Shown one piece after another: positions 1 through 15,200 of a DNA stretch of 64,000 bases; position 1 is the first letter of the stretch, and the number at the start of each line of letters is the position of its first letter. The DNA is from Owenia fusiformis. Taxonomy: Eukaryota > Annelida > Polychaeta > Sabellida > Oweniidae. Below the pieces are notes generated by a model. That model saw nothing but the letters and a program-made list of their open reading frames with translations, was not told where the DNA came from and did no database searches. The DNA lies in NCBI GenBank assembly GCA_903813345.2, contig CAIIXF020000008.1, positions 3,667,341 to 3,731,340 of the forward strand, in the 5' to 3' direction. Both the position numbers and the translations under genes were made by a program.

Positions 1-252
1 ATACATGTACATATTTACTTACGAAATCTGACATATTTGTTCATGTTTATGGAATTGCAATTTAGCTGCTTAGCTGCCTAATTGTATTTTAATGATTATT
101 TGAGTTAACAGTCCGTTAAAAATGCCAATCTCACGATATTGATGACATGAACATCTTTGCAAATTAAATCTATCTTTACTGGTATCATGTTGAAACGAAA
201 TAGTTGTTTAATTAGTGGTTTGACTCATACAACTTCACTCTAATCAGGAATC

Positions 253-3200
253 ATGAGGAATTTAGAACCTCTTGTTTTTGTGGTTCAATGCCTCATGATT
301 TTCACCATTATGGATGGATTATGTGCTGAAGAACCAAAGGGTATGATTCTTTTCTCTTATGTAAAGGTCTGTCAAAAAAATTCGTGAAGAGACAAAATGA
401 AAGTACTTGGGTGCATCAAAAAGTTTTGCAATTTTGACTCTATCGCAATAACTATAATGAGTTATGTCATCATATTTGGCACATACATTGATCATACATT
501 TGTGGACATACCTGTAAAATTTGAAGACTGGATCTTCATTTTTCAAGAAGATATGGTTGTCATAGTAACATAAGAAGCGACCTCATGGTTCAATGCAAAT
601 TTATTATAACGCAATGGACAGAATAAATGACATCAATTTGCCAACACCTTGTTTTGTCTCATATTAACAATTTTCTGCATATTAAAACATTGTTCTCAAA
701 GCGCACGCCCCTTAATCCCCTCTTCATATGACTGAACAAGAAGAAGTCACATGGTGATGTGTCTGGGAGTAGGCTGCCTGCGGTACACGCTCCCAATCCA
801 GGTCCTCTAGAGCATCAATTGCCACCCTTCTTGTATGGGGCCTTGCGTTGTCCATATGGAAGTGGGGTTTGTAGCAGAAAGAGAAAATTTACTTGAAACA
901 AAATGGCTGCCAGAATTCATAGGTTTTCCCCACAATCTACATCACAATGTAAATCCATATGTTATAAGCCTTGTTTGATGTCATCAAAACAATAAGAAAT
1001 AGAAAAAGGGGAATGAAAAGACACACAAACCTGTAATTTAGGTGACTGAATCATAATAATAACAGAATATAATATAATTTAAAATTAACATATTCTAGAT
1101 GGAACCGAGTACCCTCGGTTCCCGTTACCATAGCAACCATATCTTTTTACCCAATCACAGATGAGCAACCAATTCGTTACACATTATGTATAGATACATG
1201 ATCTATAATTGTGCCAAAAAAGTCAGAAAGTCAAGATATAAAAGAAACAACATGGAATTAAAAAGAGAATTGGATCTAGTGAGGAAGCCAAACAAATAAT
1301 TGGTTCAATTGAATTAAAACAGTCCTTGTCGGGTCCGTTTTCCAAAAATCCCGAAAATGTATACCTGATTCCAGGAAAACTTTAGATTTTTACAATTATG
1401 TATTTTTCTATTTTTATGGTTGCCATTTTCATTATTTGTAGGGAGAATGTAAACTCTTTCCCTTATTTTTGCACTTAAAATCCTTGATAACTTCACCAAT
1501 TTATAACATATCGCGGTTCTTTTGGGAGATATTGTATTTGAGGTCATAAGGAATCGGTTGATATAAGGCCAATTACACTTGCAACTTTGTCACCATTATA
1601 GATTTGAAAAAGTGTGCAAAAATCTCAAAATGACGTACGATGTCATACAGGCTAGATTCCGATGTGTTTGGGTCAGAGAATAAATCGAGAGAACATCGGC
1701 AAATTTTATCCCCGTTAAAAACTCCCGGCGATCGTGTGACTAAAAACCGGCCGATGGTAGCCTATAATCTCCCCGCGCCCATATACGGTTTGTTGACCAA
1801 ATTTTGCCAAAATTCTCATCAGACGGGCGGTGGAGCAAACGTGACTGAGGTATAAGGATAAATATAAAGCAGTGGAGCAAATTATCCCTTGGATATACAA
1901 GATATGAATCTTAAGAGATGGGAACTAAAAGAAAGAGTGGTATTCGATCCAGCATAACTAGGCTTGTCCCTGGTCATTAAACCAAGCGGTTAAGCCATTA
2001 AGGGTACGATCGAAGTTGTCATTTTCGTTAATTGTCATCTTATGTCAATTAGTACATATTATGCATATACCTAACGAAGAGGGTTGATATTGTTAATTGA
2101 TTGTTAGTTTGTTTTGTCGATTAGTTTTCAAATAAAATAAAAGTCATTCCTAATTACCATGGACATATATCGAATTACACAATTGACAACATACCGAATG
2201 TAAACTAGACATACAAGTAGCAAGGCAAGTTGTCGTCAACGCTGTGTTAATGACATCAACAACGATTGTCCTCTTCTCATTGAATTTACCAATGATTGAA
2301 TTTGCGGGCCCAATGTTTGAATGTCAGGTCAGCTTATCGACAAGTTTAAGATTGTTTAGATCCAGATCTTTTGTCAAGTCATGTTCTATTCCAGGTCAAT
2401 GTATTGCTTGACATTTGACACTTCTATACACTGAGCATATCACATGATATAAACTCAGCCCTACTGTACTTGTTTTTTAGATTTGTGTTTGGACTTAGTA
2501 TTCGCCATTGATAATCCAGCAACAATATCTGAAGTTCATCGAGAGGCCATACACAAACTTATACAGGATATCCTCAGCACGGTGGACATTGGCTCCAAGA
2601 AAGCGAAGGTACTCTAGAGAATGGAAAATCACAACAAATAAAATACGATTTCACCAAAACCTTGTTTCCAAACTTTTAATTCAAATATTGGATGCTTAAC
2701 TTTGTAGAGCTACCTGTGAAAACTAATCATATTTGGAATATAAACATTTCATTGTAATGTCAGAAACAAAGGATCAATATACAGAGTGAGACAAAAAGAC
2801 ACCCACCTTACATTGCATAACTTGTTTGTCTATCAACATATAGACTTGTCCTTTAGCACATCTAAAGTAGACATTGCGAAGGCACCTCCAAAAATTCAGC
2901 TCAAGTGGGTCAAATTTTATTAGCGTTACAACATTTGCTCTTAATGTCATCTGTTCCTTTGCAGACACAAATCGATTCTATACGAAAATGCCACCCAGAT
3001 TTGTAATATAACTTTGTAAAAACTAATGATTAAGTCTTGTACTTTCAGGGAAATGAAGTCCATTCAATAGTATAGTTTCCATATAGCTTTTGAAGTCTCG
3101 CTGAATCTCGTTTTCCGTGAGATTTTAAGAGATTTGCATATTAAACCTCTAATGACTTACATTACCTTCTTTTAAATGGCATATTTGAATTAAGTGAAAG

Positions 3201-6200
3201 GTTTTCTCCTATAATAGCTTTGATTTACACAGTTATGTAATTTGAATAATTGTCTATGACAATTTTAAAAAATTGGGCTAAATCTCCATGGATGCAATGC
3301 TAAAATTCTTTAAAACCTTGGATTATTTGTCGGTCAACTAACATTTGCATGTTTAATCACAACACATGTACATAAACAGGGTCATCATGTGGTATATCAT
3401 TCAAGTTTTATACAGATTCAAATAAGACTCTTTGATAAATCATGAAATTAAGCCACTTTTCCAAGATTTTAGCATGTAAGTAAATTAAACTCTAGCCCAA
3501 ATTACAAGCTGAATAAAAGATGGCAGCACTAGATTTCATTGCTTTTTCTGCTATTTAGAAACTATCCTATTAAACACAAACAATGTAGTTGTCGTGGATA
3601 AAATCATTATAACTTATTTCCAAAATTATGCTACAAAATGTGGGTGTCATTTTTGTGTAAGATCCAATTGTGCCGTCAAAGGAATAGACGACACATTTTG
3701 TAACGCTCATAGATGTGCATCTAGGTGAGCTAGTTATCTGAAACTTCTTGTGGAGTTGGCCTGTAGTTTTGATGTTCGAAAGAACAAGTCAGAATGTCTT
3801 CAGACAAAAACGTTATGAAATATTATGTGGGTGGGTGTCATTTTTTGTGTCACGCGGTATGTTTTTTAGCTACCATCTTCAATTTCATTTCAAAGATTTT
3901 GAAGTGATTTCATTTAAGAACAGATGATAATTTTATGAACTGGAATAACAGGCTATACACACGTTGTAATTAAGAAAGAAAGAAGCATGTATCATTCTGT
4001 ATTGGAAATTGAAAAGCATGAGAACCCATATAGATTTAAAAGCAGTTATTCTACTCAAGGATGATTGGATCCCAGAATTCCATATCGATATTGTGCCATA
4101 TATGGAAATGTCGTGATTACAAAATTCGATTTCAAACAGCCACCATTTTGTTCACTTCAGAATTTTGTATCGAAACAAAAAGTCGAAAACACACAGAGTG
4201 ATCGGTAAATTGGTTTGAATCTTTTGAATTGTTGATTATGAATTTATAGTCAGTTATTATGTCAAAAAACAACACAAAAATACAAAAACGACAATCTGAC
4301 TTTTTCATTGTTGGAAAAGTTTGTGAAATATTCCTACGTGACATATTAATAAGAATTAGAGTTTGAACCTGTTTGCTCTTAGCCCAAATGATCGAAGCAT
4401 TTAGACTGATTCCCATTATGATAAACCATGAAATCTCATTTTATCAGGTGAAACAGAAAATTGCTATGAGTATCAGAATGATTCATTCCTCGAGTCTCTT
4501 GAAATCAATTTTGGGCTTTTTAAAATCATATTTGCAGGTAGGATTAGTAACATTTGGCAATAGAGCAGACCTTGAGTTTGGGATAAATAAATTCAAAACA
4601 AGACACAATTTATCATCGGCGATAATGAGTATCATGACGCAGAAGATACAGCCTGGTGAGCCTAAACCAGGTCTGGCCCTTTGGGAAGTCGTACAGTTAA
4701 CAAGACAAAATTCGGAACTGCTAAGAGACAAAGTGATTGATGAACATTCTGGAAAGCCACGAGGACGAGTGTTAGTTATAATCACATCATATGCTGGTAT
4801 ATCTTCATCTACTCACGTGGTGAGTTAAAACATCATCTCTCTTTATCTAATAAGAGCATTATATTAATACTATTTTAGATATTTCAACACTGGTGGTTTC
4901 CAATCGAAGTAAATTGTCGAGTGCTTTCTGTTATATTTTTTAATAAATGGCATAATTAAACGCCTCTTCCCTTATTATTAAGTGGTATTATTTCGTTCAA
5001 ATATATATTAAAAGGGTATCAGATAAGTCCCGTTCCCCTGCTACTGCCAAAACCTTGATATATGGTACCTAGTTTGATAGTGTGATATACCCTTGGAAAG
5101 ATAAGATCGTCCAAGGTAACATAACTTCAAAGTATTTAAAAAATTGACCTATGTTTTCATGATGTCCTCATAGTTATTAGTGATTCCTCATCCGGTAGCT
5201 TTTATTGAACTGACAAAATGAGAAGGATATGAACTCAGCGATATGTCAAAAAAATAATCTTTTTCGAATTTCACTTGTTACAAAGAAGTCTCCAACACTA
5301 TCATCGCCCCTCAATTTTCTACACACCCTATCCACAAATTGGTTCACTGCCATTTATATTCAAATAATGACATTTTGAGCTCATTTGACTTTTCTGACAC
5401 CGTTTCTTGAAATGCTGCCAAATAGTAGTCTATGGTCACCTCAATTGATGTAGCAATTTGTGACATTGATTGACAAGTATCAGGTATCCCAATCAACGTT
5501 ACTTTGAACGACCTTTCCAATGATGTATCACACTTAGTACCATGTATCTTTGTTTCGCTCTACAGAGGGGACGGGACTCATTTGACACCCTGTAACATTT
5601 TGTTTTTGATATTATGACTTTTTTAACGCATGGTGCAATGTATTCACTATTCATGAATTGTTTTGGAATTGTTACTTATTTTTTATTTATTCAGAGGACG
5701 ATAAAACAGGTGTATAAGCTTAAGAAAGATGGAGTAATTCCACTTTTCATTCAACTTGACAATAAATCACCTGGAATTGATCGATTCAAATCATTCGAGG
5801 CCATATTCGAAGGTGATACGTTTTTCACGAGAAACGTCTCAAGTGCTGCCTTAAGCGTAATAGACGCCATTGGTGATTTTAGATGTGGATGTAAGTTACC
5901 AAATGTTTATTGCTTCATATCATTATAGAATGATTATTATAGTGGCAGTGTGGATTTTCGTTGGAATTTATTCCCAGGGGCGCAATATGAAGACAATGAA
6001 ATGTCTAGGAATTAGGAGGTGAAATGCGTATTTTCATGGGGAATAATGTCCAGATGTGAAATATATAGTCAATTAAATGCTCAGAGGTGAAATGTCTAGG
6101 GATTATAATTCATGGGCAATACTGTTTTGACTTATGTGCTGAAAATGCTCAGATGTGAAAAATGTAGAGAATGAAAAGCATTGGTTCTTTAATGAAGTCC

Positions 6201-9200
6201 AGATATATGTGGGGAAATAAATACTCAGATGTGAGATGTATAGGGATTGAAATTCATAGTGGATAATGTTCAGATGTGAAATATGTATATATGTAATTAA
6301 GTATATTATGCTGATCGTGGATTGTGGCCTTCCGATTGGTCTCAGACTAAGAAGTGACACACATTCCAAACTATTATAGTATTTAAGTATAATATAATAG
6401 TAGACTGCTATATTTTCATAATTTATAAACATTGCCATTTATTGCAGGTCGGGGCACTTCAGATGTTTGTTTGACTCAAGAATGTATACAAGCAGGTGCG
6501 TTCGTAGCAATTTTCCATAGAAATGTTTGTTATCAATCCATTTTTTCAAGTTTATTTTTATTCCAACTTATTCCAATCTACAATTACGGATTTGCGAATG
6601 GCTGTGACCCTTTGGAACACCTGCATAAGCCCAAGTGTTCTTGGCTGCCCAACAAGTGTTCTGAGTCTTGCCCAATTATTCTGACAACCCAAGTGTTCCG
6701 ACGTTTCTTATTTTATCAGATCTGAAAATTCACAAGACAATGTGATAAAAATGATTTGATGGAAAAATGTTGATCGCAAAAAATGGACCTTTTTGAAAAT
6801 GTGTAACCAATATTTAAAAATATAGACCCATTTTTCAAAACTGAGGCCCATTCTAATGTATTGACGTATTCTATTCACAGATTCAATTAAGTATCCTTTT
6901 TCCCAGGAGTGTCCATCCATTTTATGTATATCATTTTATTTAGCTGCATATATGATGAAACAAATGGACGAAACGGTCGACCCGTGTGATGACTTTTATG
7001 AATACGCATGTGGCAGGTTTATGAGGGAAGTTGTCATCCCGGAGGGGGAATCATGGTTCGGGCCAGTAAAAGCACTAAGGCAGGAGGTTGAAATAAAACT
7101 ACGTGGTAAGTACTTTACTTTCACCCCCAGAACGTGAATCATATTTTTGGAACAGACTACCCCTTGGTATTTATCATAACAAAATGATTTGTATTCCCAT
7201 GGGTCTCTTCGCATATACATTACCTGGATCTTGTGCTCGTTTTAAGCAGTCTCAAATATTTTTATGATCAAGGATAACTTGGGATCATCTTGTTTTAGTT
7301 TTAGGCAATGTCTTTCAACTTTCTATGATTTAAAATAATCTTGTTTTGGTTTTAGAATCTCAAAACAAATGTTTTATTTTATCTAAGGCATAAAGTATAG
7401 TTAGACGCCTAGCAATAACCGTAACGTAATCACCAGTTATTCCCTTGTTTTCTTTAGCAAGCTTAATGGAAGATGTTGGACCGACTGATATTGAATCCAC
7501 AATCAAGTCTAAGGATTTGTACGCCTCGTGTATGAATGAATGTAAGTGTTCCCAATGTATTATCCACCACACTTAAGCATTCCTTACTAACTGAAGGTCT
7601 TGTCCACCGCTACTACATCAAATGGTTGCCCATCAAATATAACCTACACCCCAGTCACATTTGTCGTACGGAGGCCGTGCGTCGACCGCAGATCAATAAA
7701 GTGATATTAAAGGTTGCATATTAAAGGGGCAATGGACCAATCAATATGCTTTTTCAAAAATGTTGACCTAATTTTCACCAAAATTGCAACTTTTTATTAT
7801 ATTGTTGATTGCTCCAGGGACTTTAAAGATACTGAATTTGGATGACCAAAATGAACTGAAACCAATGGATAGCATGAGATTTTTCAATGGAGAAATAACA
7901 TGGGGAACACTAATCTTAGAGCAATTCAGTTTTGCTTTCAAGAACTATTTGATACATCAAAATAAAGAATCGTAATGCATTAAACATTGTAAAAAATGAT
8001 TGCATTTTTGGTGAAAAGTTTCTTTGAGATAATAAATGGATCTAAACAATAAACCTGTTTTCATAGTCAGAAAATAGTATTAATCCAAGATATAACTGTC
8101 TGAAATTGTTGCGATAACCTACTTGAACCTTTCCCAAGCTTTTAAATGATCCATAGAATCTTAAATTTGAGAAAAGATAGACAGAGATTTAACATTATTC
8201 GAAAGTGGCTGTCATCATACCTTCAGTGTCCATAGTTTTAAATGTGTTTCAGCTGGGATTGAAGAACGAGGAATGACTCCACTACGTGACTTTATCAAAA
8301 GTCTCGGTGGCTGGCCTATACTTGGAAATGTATCGTGGTCCACCTGGAACGAAAAGGAATTTGATTGGCAATCTTTGCTTGCGCAATCGGGGAGACTCAA
8401 CATATACTCCCTCATAACCAGCTATGTGGAACTCGATGAAAAAAATTCGTCTGTTTACATTCTTGGAGTAAGATGACGAGTATAAATAATTACATGAAAT
8501 ATATATAATTCGGAGATTCTAAACCAGATAACGCGAATAACAAGTAATGTTAACCATGATGTATGAATATAAATGCGAATTCTATGTATTAAATTGAATT
8601 GATTATCTAAATATCATCTTATAAAAACAAATAGCTATATATACCGATAAGATATATAAGCAAATGTGTTGGAAGGGCAAAGACTTTATTGTTTTGCGAA
8701 ACACAGAATGCAAAAATAATTTGGAGTACAAAAAGTCATAAAGGAACTTTAGACGTGTAATATTTTAACCCCCAAGGAACTGTTGTAATAAAGACTAGTT
8801 GGGTAATAGTAGTCTAGGAACTATAATTTTACACTTTTCCCTACCTCATCCTTGAGAAACAAGTCTCAAAACCCTTCCCCAATATTCAGGAACTATTACC
8901 ACTATAACTAAAATTCTGTTTCTCTGTTGTACAGTTAAATGATGCCTTTCAACTGGGTATGCCTGGCTCGGATTCTCGAGAATATCTACTAGAAGGACGA
9001 AATAGCACGTTTGTAAAAGGATATGAAGAATGGATGGTAAGTTTTGTGATGCTCATGAAAGAAACTGATGACAAGACGACAGAGGCCCAAGTGCGACAGG
9101 ATGTTGGGGATGTGATTGATTTTGACATACAAATTGCAGAGGTGATTGTTTAGATTAGTTGATTAACGAGTGATAGTTAATTGTGATTTCTAATTTTATT

Positions 9201-12200
9201 TTCATAACAATGGCTTTTAGCTGGTTGTCATTGCAAAACTTTGTTCGTTCGTATATTTAGATGACTGAAATAGTTCATTTTATCACCTATACGATCATTG
9301 GGTTCTAGTGTTAACCTTAGTTACTACTAGTAAAGTAAATAAAATATTAAAAAGGATAATGAACGGAAACCCTAGTTATATTTATGACCAAAATGCTAAA
9401 ACTTACGTTATCATTAATAACTTATAACTATAATTGATTTGTTTATGTTTACATTTACTATCTAGTGTTAACCTTAGTTACTACTAGTGAAGTAAATAAA
9501 ATATTAAAAAGGATAATGAACGGAAACCCTAGTTATATGTATGACCAAAATGCTAAAACTTACGTTATCATTAATAACTTATAACTATAATTGATTTGTT
9601 TATGTTTACATTTACTATTGAGAAGTATTACTTTGATTATAGATAACGATATCAAAGGAAGCACGTCGCGATAGAGAACGATTTTATAATAAATGGACTG
9701 TTGATTTCCTCCAAAATAATATTACTGGGGTATGAATATAATATACTAATATAAGAATAAAATAATAATAATAATATAATATATAATATAATATAAAATA
9801 CTAATTATATAATTGCTTCAATCATAAATAATGAAATGATGTATTTCAAAACTCTTACAGACGGCAGACCAGTCTTATGTTGTTCTCCACTTTCTGTCAT
9901 ATTGGTTTGCGATAATGTATTGCTTTAATTAAACTTAAAGTATTTATAATAAATCATTTCAGTTTATGCCAAAATGCTTTCTTTTTTCACAAAAGAAAGA
10001 TCAGTTTTGTTTTATCCAGATGGACTGGCTTCGATATCTCAACGAATTGTTTGAGGGTGTCAGCATTACCATAACAAACGACTTGGAAATCAATGTTGCA
10101 GTGCCTCAATATTTCAGGAACTTAATAGAGCTGATAAACAACACACCTAAACAGTAAGATTGTGTTTCTAAAATGGTTTTAAAAATAGTTTGAGAGCACA
10201 GGATGTTTTATGTATTAATTTACTATAATTATCCAATATTAATTTTAAAAGGATAGGTATCGATATGGTGAACTGAATTCAACAATGTTTTTCTCTTCAG
10301 CAAATTATTTAAAACATTCTGTAAAAAACACAGTACTTTATTTAATGTTGACTGATTGGCAACAATTTAATGCAAAAATTATTTTTATATATTTTATATT
10401 ACTGTTTTTGTTAACACTTTTTGTTTTTTAGTGCAATTGTTTTTTTGTTCCTTTCTACCAATTCTTGAGAAATGAAATAAAATGTCTTTCCGAACCTTGT
10501 TGGAACAATATAGATACAACATTTTCTTAGACCTCTCAATATTATACAAATACGATATGCCCTCGTAATAAATTTTACCCTTTGCGTGTCCCTTTAGTGT
10601 AATCAATTCCTCTTAATGAAATTCACCATTTGCGTTTTTGTTGTGTTGTCATACATCCTCGTAATTTATTTCACCCTCTGCGTTCACTGTTGTAGCCAAT
10701 TGTCATATATCCTCGTAATTTATTTTACCCTCTGCGTTCACTGTTGTAGCCAATTGTCATATATCCTCGTAATTAATTTTACCCTTTGCGTCCACTGTTG
10801 TAGCCAATTGTCATATATCCTCGTAATTAATTTTACCCTTTGGGTGCACTGTTGTAGCCAATTGTCATATATCCTCGTAATTAGTTTTACCCTTTGCGTT
10901 CACTGTTGTAGCCAATTGTCATATATCCTCGTAATTAATTTTACCCTTTGCATCCACTGTTGTAGCCAATTGTCATATATCCTCGTAATTAGTTTTACCC
11001 TTTGCGTTCACTGTTGTAGCCAATTGTCATATATCCTCGTAATTTATTTCACCCTCTGCGTCCACTGTTGAAGCCAATTGTCATATATCCTTGTAAATAA
11101 TTTAACCTTTTGCATCCACTGTTGAAACCAATTGTCATATATCCTTGTTATTAATTTTACCCTTTGCATCCACTGTTGTAGCCAATTGTCATATTCCCTC
11201 GTAATTTATTTTACCCTTTGCATCTACAGTTTTGTAGCCAATTGTCATATATCCTCGTAATTTATTTTACCCTTTGCATCTACAGTTTTGTAGCCAATTG
11301 TCATATATCCTCGTAATTTATTTTACCCTTTGCGTCTACAGTGTTGCAGCGAATTGTCATATATCCTCTTAATTTATTTCACCCTTTTCGTCTACAGTGT
11401 TGCTGCGAATTGTCATATATCCTCGAAATTTATTTTATCCTTTGCGTTTACAGTGTTATAACCAATTATTTTTGTCATATATCCTCATAATTGATTTGAC
11501 TCTTTATGCCTCCAGTGTTGTAGCAAATTACCTACTATGGATTGCTGTTACTGATGGGGGTGGTTTAGATATTGCTGTAGGAAGTGATTTCCGAGAAATC
11601 AGATACAAATATAATGAGGTTGGTATACTCTCCGAGTCCCTCTTTGACAAAAGAATATGCATCTATGACCTATACAAGTCTATAAAGAAATCAAGAGAAG
11701 CATATATGCAATGTGAGGTCGTGACAGAAACAGAAACTTCTCATACAAAATGATATAGCTGATTATTTAAAGTTGCACTAAACCGTTTTACTTCAAAATT
11801 TTACATAATGTACTTTCATGTATTGTTACTAAAACTGCAAACTTTCGACAATTTTGAAACATAGAGTAGAGTTATGGTTGCTATGGTAACATGACATCAC
11901 AATACCCAAGGCAACATTCCAAGCAGAAAGCTACAGAGATTCTTAACATATCAAAGTTGAAAAGCAACAACTAGTGGGAATTACATTTGCTTTACATCAT
12001 TTGATAATCCCATGTATACTCTACTTTGAAAAGTAGGCTCCTCTTTGGTCAGTACAAGAGTAGCACTCTGTATCCATGACTCAAGCACATGTGTGAACCT
12101 ATTTGAGAACATGTCACGCAGGGGTCGATTGGACAACTTGGAGAAGATCATTTTCTTACCATGCTGATTAGCATTCCATTCTCCATATAAGTAAAAATTA

Positions 12201-15200
12201 GATATTGCCTGATCAAAATAGTATGGTGCATGGCCTTAGTCCTCAAGACCTAGCTCATCTATAGATGCAGTGGTCTAAATGCTGACTTGCAGGCAGGCGT
12301 GTTATCAAGGTTTATGACTGTTGGGTCTTTTCAGAAACTCAACCATGAATTGTGCAAACTGTTATACATGGTGATATTTCAGGAAATTGAATAAATATTA
12401 GTGTTATGAAATCATACTCGAACCTGAGTTGTACAGCAACACCATTGCAACAAGGCAACTAATAAAACAAACAAAAAATGTTGTATTGTAATAGGTGAAT
12501 TAGATACTTTCTTCTGTCTTCAGTAATACAAAATGATAGATATCACATTTTCATGAAAAGGTTGCCCCCAGGTATTGTGTAGTCACGTTACTATAGTAAC
12601 CTTAACTCTACCCTCATTTTATCATTTTTTCTAAAACTTTATTATAATTTTAGTTGCAATACTTCAAAGTACAATTTGTGAAATTTGAATACACTCGGTG
12701 CATAATTGACAAAATGCCAGGGCCAGTGCTGTTACTTTTGGAATACCCTGTATATATTTTTTCCCTTTGTTGTTTTGATATTATATATTTTTTGTACCTG
12801 TTTTGAAGGTTATATTTGGCAGCACACTCGAAAAGCCGAGGTGGAAGATATGTACTCAATATGTTGCAAATTATCTCATGACACTACCGTCAGCCTGGTT
12901 GTACCTGAAAAATAACTTCGACCGTGAATCTAAGGAAGTTGTGAGTTACATATTCTCCAAATCTTGAAATAACTGCAATATAACCGCACTGAAATGCATT
13001 TTCTTCAAATGAAATATAGGGGAATTGTTTTTGCGAGAAATTTCAGCATTCATATACTAAATAAAACGATATGTACCAATTGTAATACAGAATTGCGTGA
13101 ATTAGTACAAGATCCTAGTTACAAAGAAGTATCATTTTGATCGTTGATTTGCAGAAATCGCGAATCTTTGTATGATGAAACAACATTATATTACCATAAA
13201 TTTAACTGCCCGAGCAAGTTGAAGGGTGGGTAATACAAGAGAAAATGAGGGTAGACCCCCTCCCCCAAATTATTCGGGTGGCCAAAAAGAAAATTTTTGT
13301 GCGCACTCTATATGTCCAAATTACTCATAACTATGCCCAAGGTGGTCAATTAACATAAGGACACCATTTATGAGGCATTTTGCAGGATATTTTAAATCTA
13401 TTTGTGATTTTAAGCATTTTACTACCCCCAATTCAATTTTGAGTATATCTAATTTCAAGAATATTCCCTCATAACTTTTGTTGTAGCACATTAATGCCTA
13501 TGAAAAAAATCCACAACCTTGCTTAAATATAATTTGATAGAGTCGGAAAGTATGACAGTGATGTGTCTAATTAATATGGAGAGAAAAAATCCCTACAGCC
13601 CTACCCCTTCTTCAACAGTGGGGTGGGTGGGGTCAATATAAATAATATGTGAGTACATTATTTATGCAAATTCTTTTGTATCCTTTCTAAGATGGTCAAT
13701 ATGAAGTATGAAGTTCACATTTTATTATTAGACCTTTTGCAGGATGTTTGGAAATTATTTGTGATTTTAAGCATTTTACTACCCCCAATTCAATTTTGAG
13801 GATATCTAATTTCAAGAATATTTCCTCATGACTTTTGTTGTAGTGCAAAAATGCCTCTGAAAAAATCCACAATCTTGCTGAAGTATCATTTGATAGAGCC
13901 AGAAAGTATGACAGCGATGTATTGAATTGATATGGAGAGAAAAAATCCCAACAGCCCCACCCCTTCTTCAACAGTGGGGTGGGTGGGGTCAATATAAATA
14001 ATATTTTGTGAGTTCATTATTGATGCAAATTCTTTTTTATCCTGCCTAGATGGTCAATTAGTATGAAGTTCACTATTTATTAGACATTTTGCAGGATATT
14101 TGAATATTTTTGTGATTTTAAGCTTTTACACCCCCCCCCCCCCCAATACAATGTTGTATTTACCTATTAAAAAGAATATTTACTCGTAGCTTCTTTTTGT
14201 ATCACGTTGATACCAATGGAAAAATTCGACAACATTGGTCATGTACCATTCTATAGATCCAGAAAGTATGGCAGCGATTTGTCTAATAATTGTGAAGAAA
14301 AATAATCACAAGAATCGCGAACCATATTTATAGCACATTTTGATAACAAAGGGTAGAACTATGATATTAGTCAAAGTGGTTTAAACTGTATATGGTGTCT
14401 TTAAGTACTTTGTAAAGTACCTTCATGTTGGTCAATTTTATTCAGGCTCTGGACATGGTTAATCAATTGAAATCTTCTTTCACAAAGATGGTAAAAGAAC
14501 AGGACTGGATGACCGAAGCTGTAAAGACGGCTGCTCTAGAAAAGGTAATGATTAAAAAGTCTTTAGGGTTATTGGACACTCTTCGTCTCGTGGACTCTGT
14601 TTAATCCTATTCGATTCTTCCGAATTTTGAATAAACTTGGGTTTTCCGGATTGTATGCACTTAGCAATACGTATCTTTTAAAAAAAGAGTTTGTTTGGAA
14701 TTATTAATGTTAGTTCAATGTTATCTACGTTGACAAAGTTGTTCATTACTGTAGCATGTGTATTGTTCATTTGCTGGCCATTTAAAGAACATGCCCAAAC
14801 GACCACTTTACCACAGACAGGGAAGTTGGCACGTCTGTTAGCAGGGTGTTATTAATCATTTGGAGAGCATGATTTAAATGGACAGCAAATGAGGCATACC
14901 AAAGTTGAAATTTGAAATGCCAAAAAGGATTTTCAAAGCTCCGCTTGAGTATATGGGTTGTACTTTTTCTGACACTCCCTATATGACGACATGTAGACGA
15001 TCCCGTGAGGAATTGTGGGTAAAGAACAGAATTAACTATCCTTGGCCCAAGAGTAATTCATTGCATTACATTATCTGCTATGAAAGCAGTGAAGGGCCGA
15101 TCTTGAAGGATGAGAATTAACATTTTACTAATACTAAGGATCAATTAACTCAAAAACAATATAATACATGAAAACCAAAGTAATAAATATATGATTTTTT

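Larger units (their letters stand above)
2481..5890 (+). other. VWA domain encoded by exons 2-4 of the M13 gene
   Basis: Three exons encode a VWA fold. Strand A plus MIDAS loop is [13 protein letters not shown], followed by an amphipathic helix, then [27 protein letters not shown], and an exon giving [11 protein letters not shown] and [11 protein letters not shown]. Length (about 200 residues) and motif order fit integrin/matrilin-type VWA domains. The usual DxSxS metal motif reads DNPAT, and the usual TDG aspartate position reads TSY, so a working metal site is unlikely. The last exon ends in phase 1 and joins exactly to the exon starting at 6448, which carries the first M13 cysteine motif. 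This links the two domains in one reading frame. Confidence 0.82.

Noticed and set aside
4373-4537. Coding upstream extension of the VWA exon
   Set aside because: The family-like sequence starts exactly after the TTTGCAG acceptor at 4537; upstream residues do not fit the VWA fold and the previous exon joins in phase.
10616-11071. 151-residue open frame with 18-residue repeats
   Set aside because: It arises because the minisatellite unit is 54 bp and contains no stop in this frame. It is intronic to the M13 gene, and later units of 56-58 bp break the frame.
10610-11515. CRISPR-like regular repeats
   Set aside because: Units are adjacent diverged tandem copies without unique spacers, in a eukaryotic intron.
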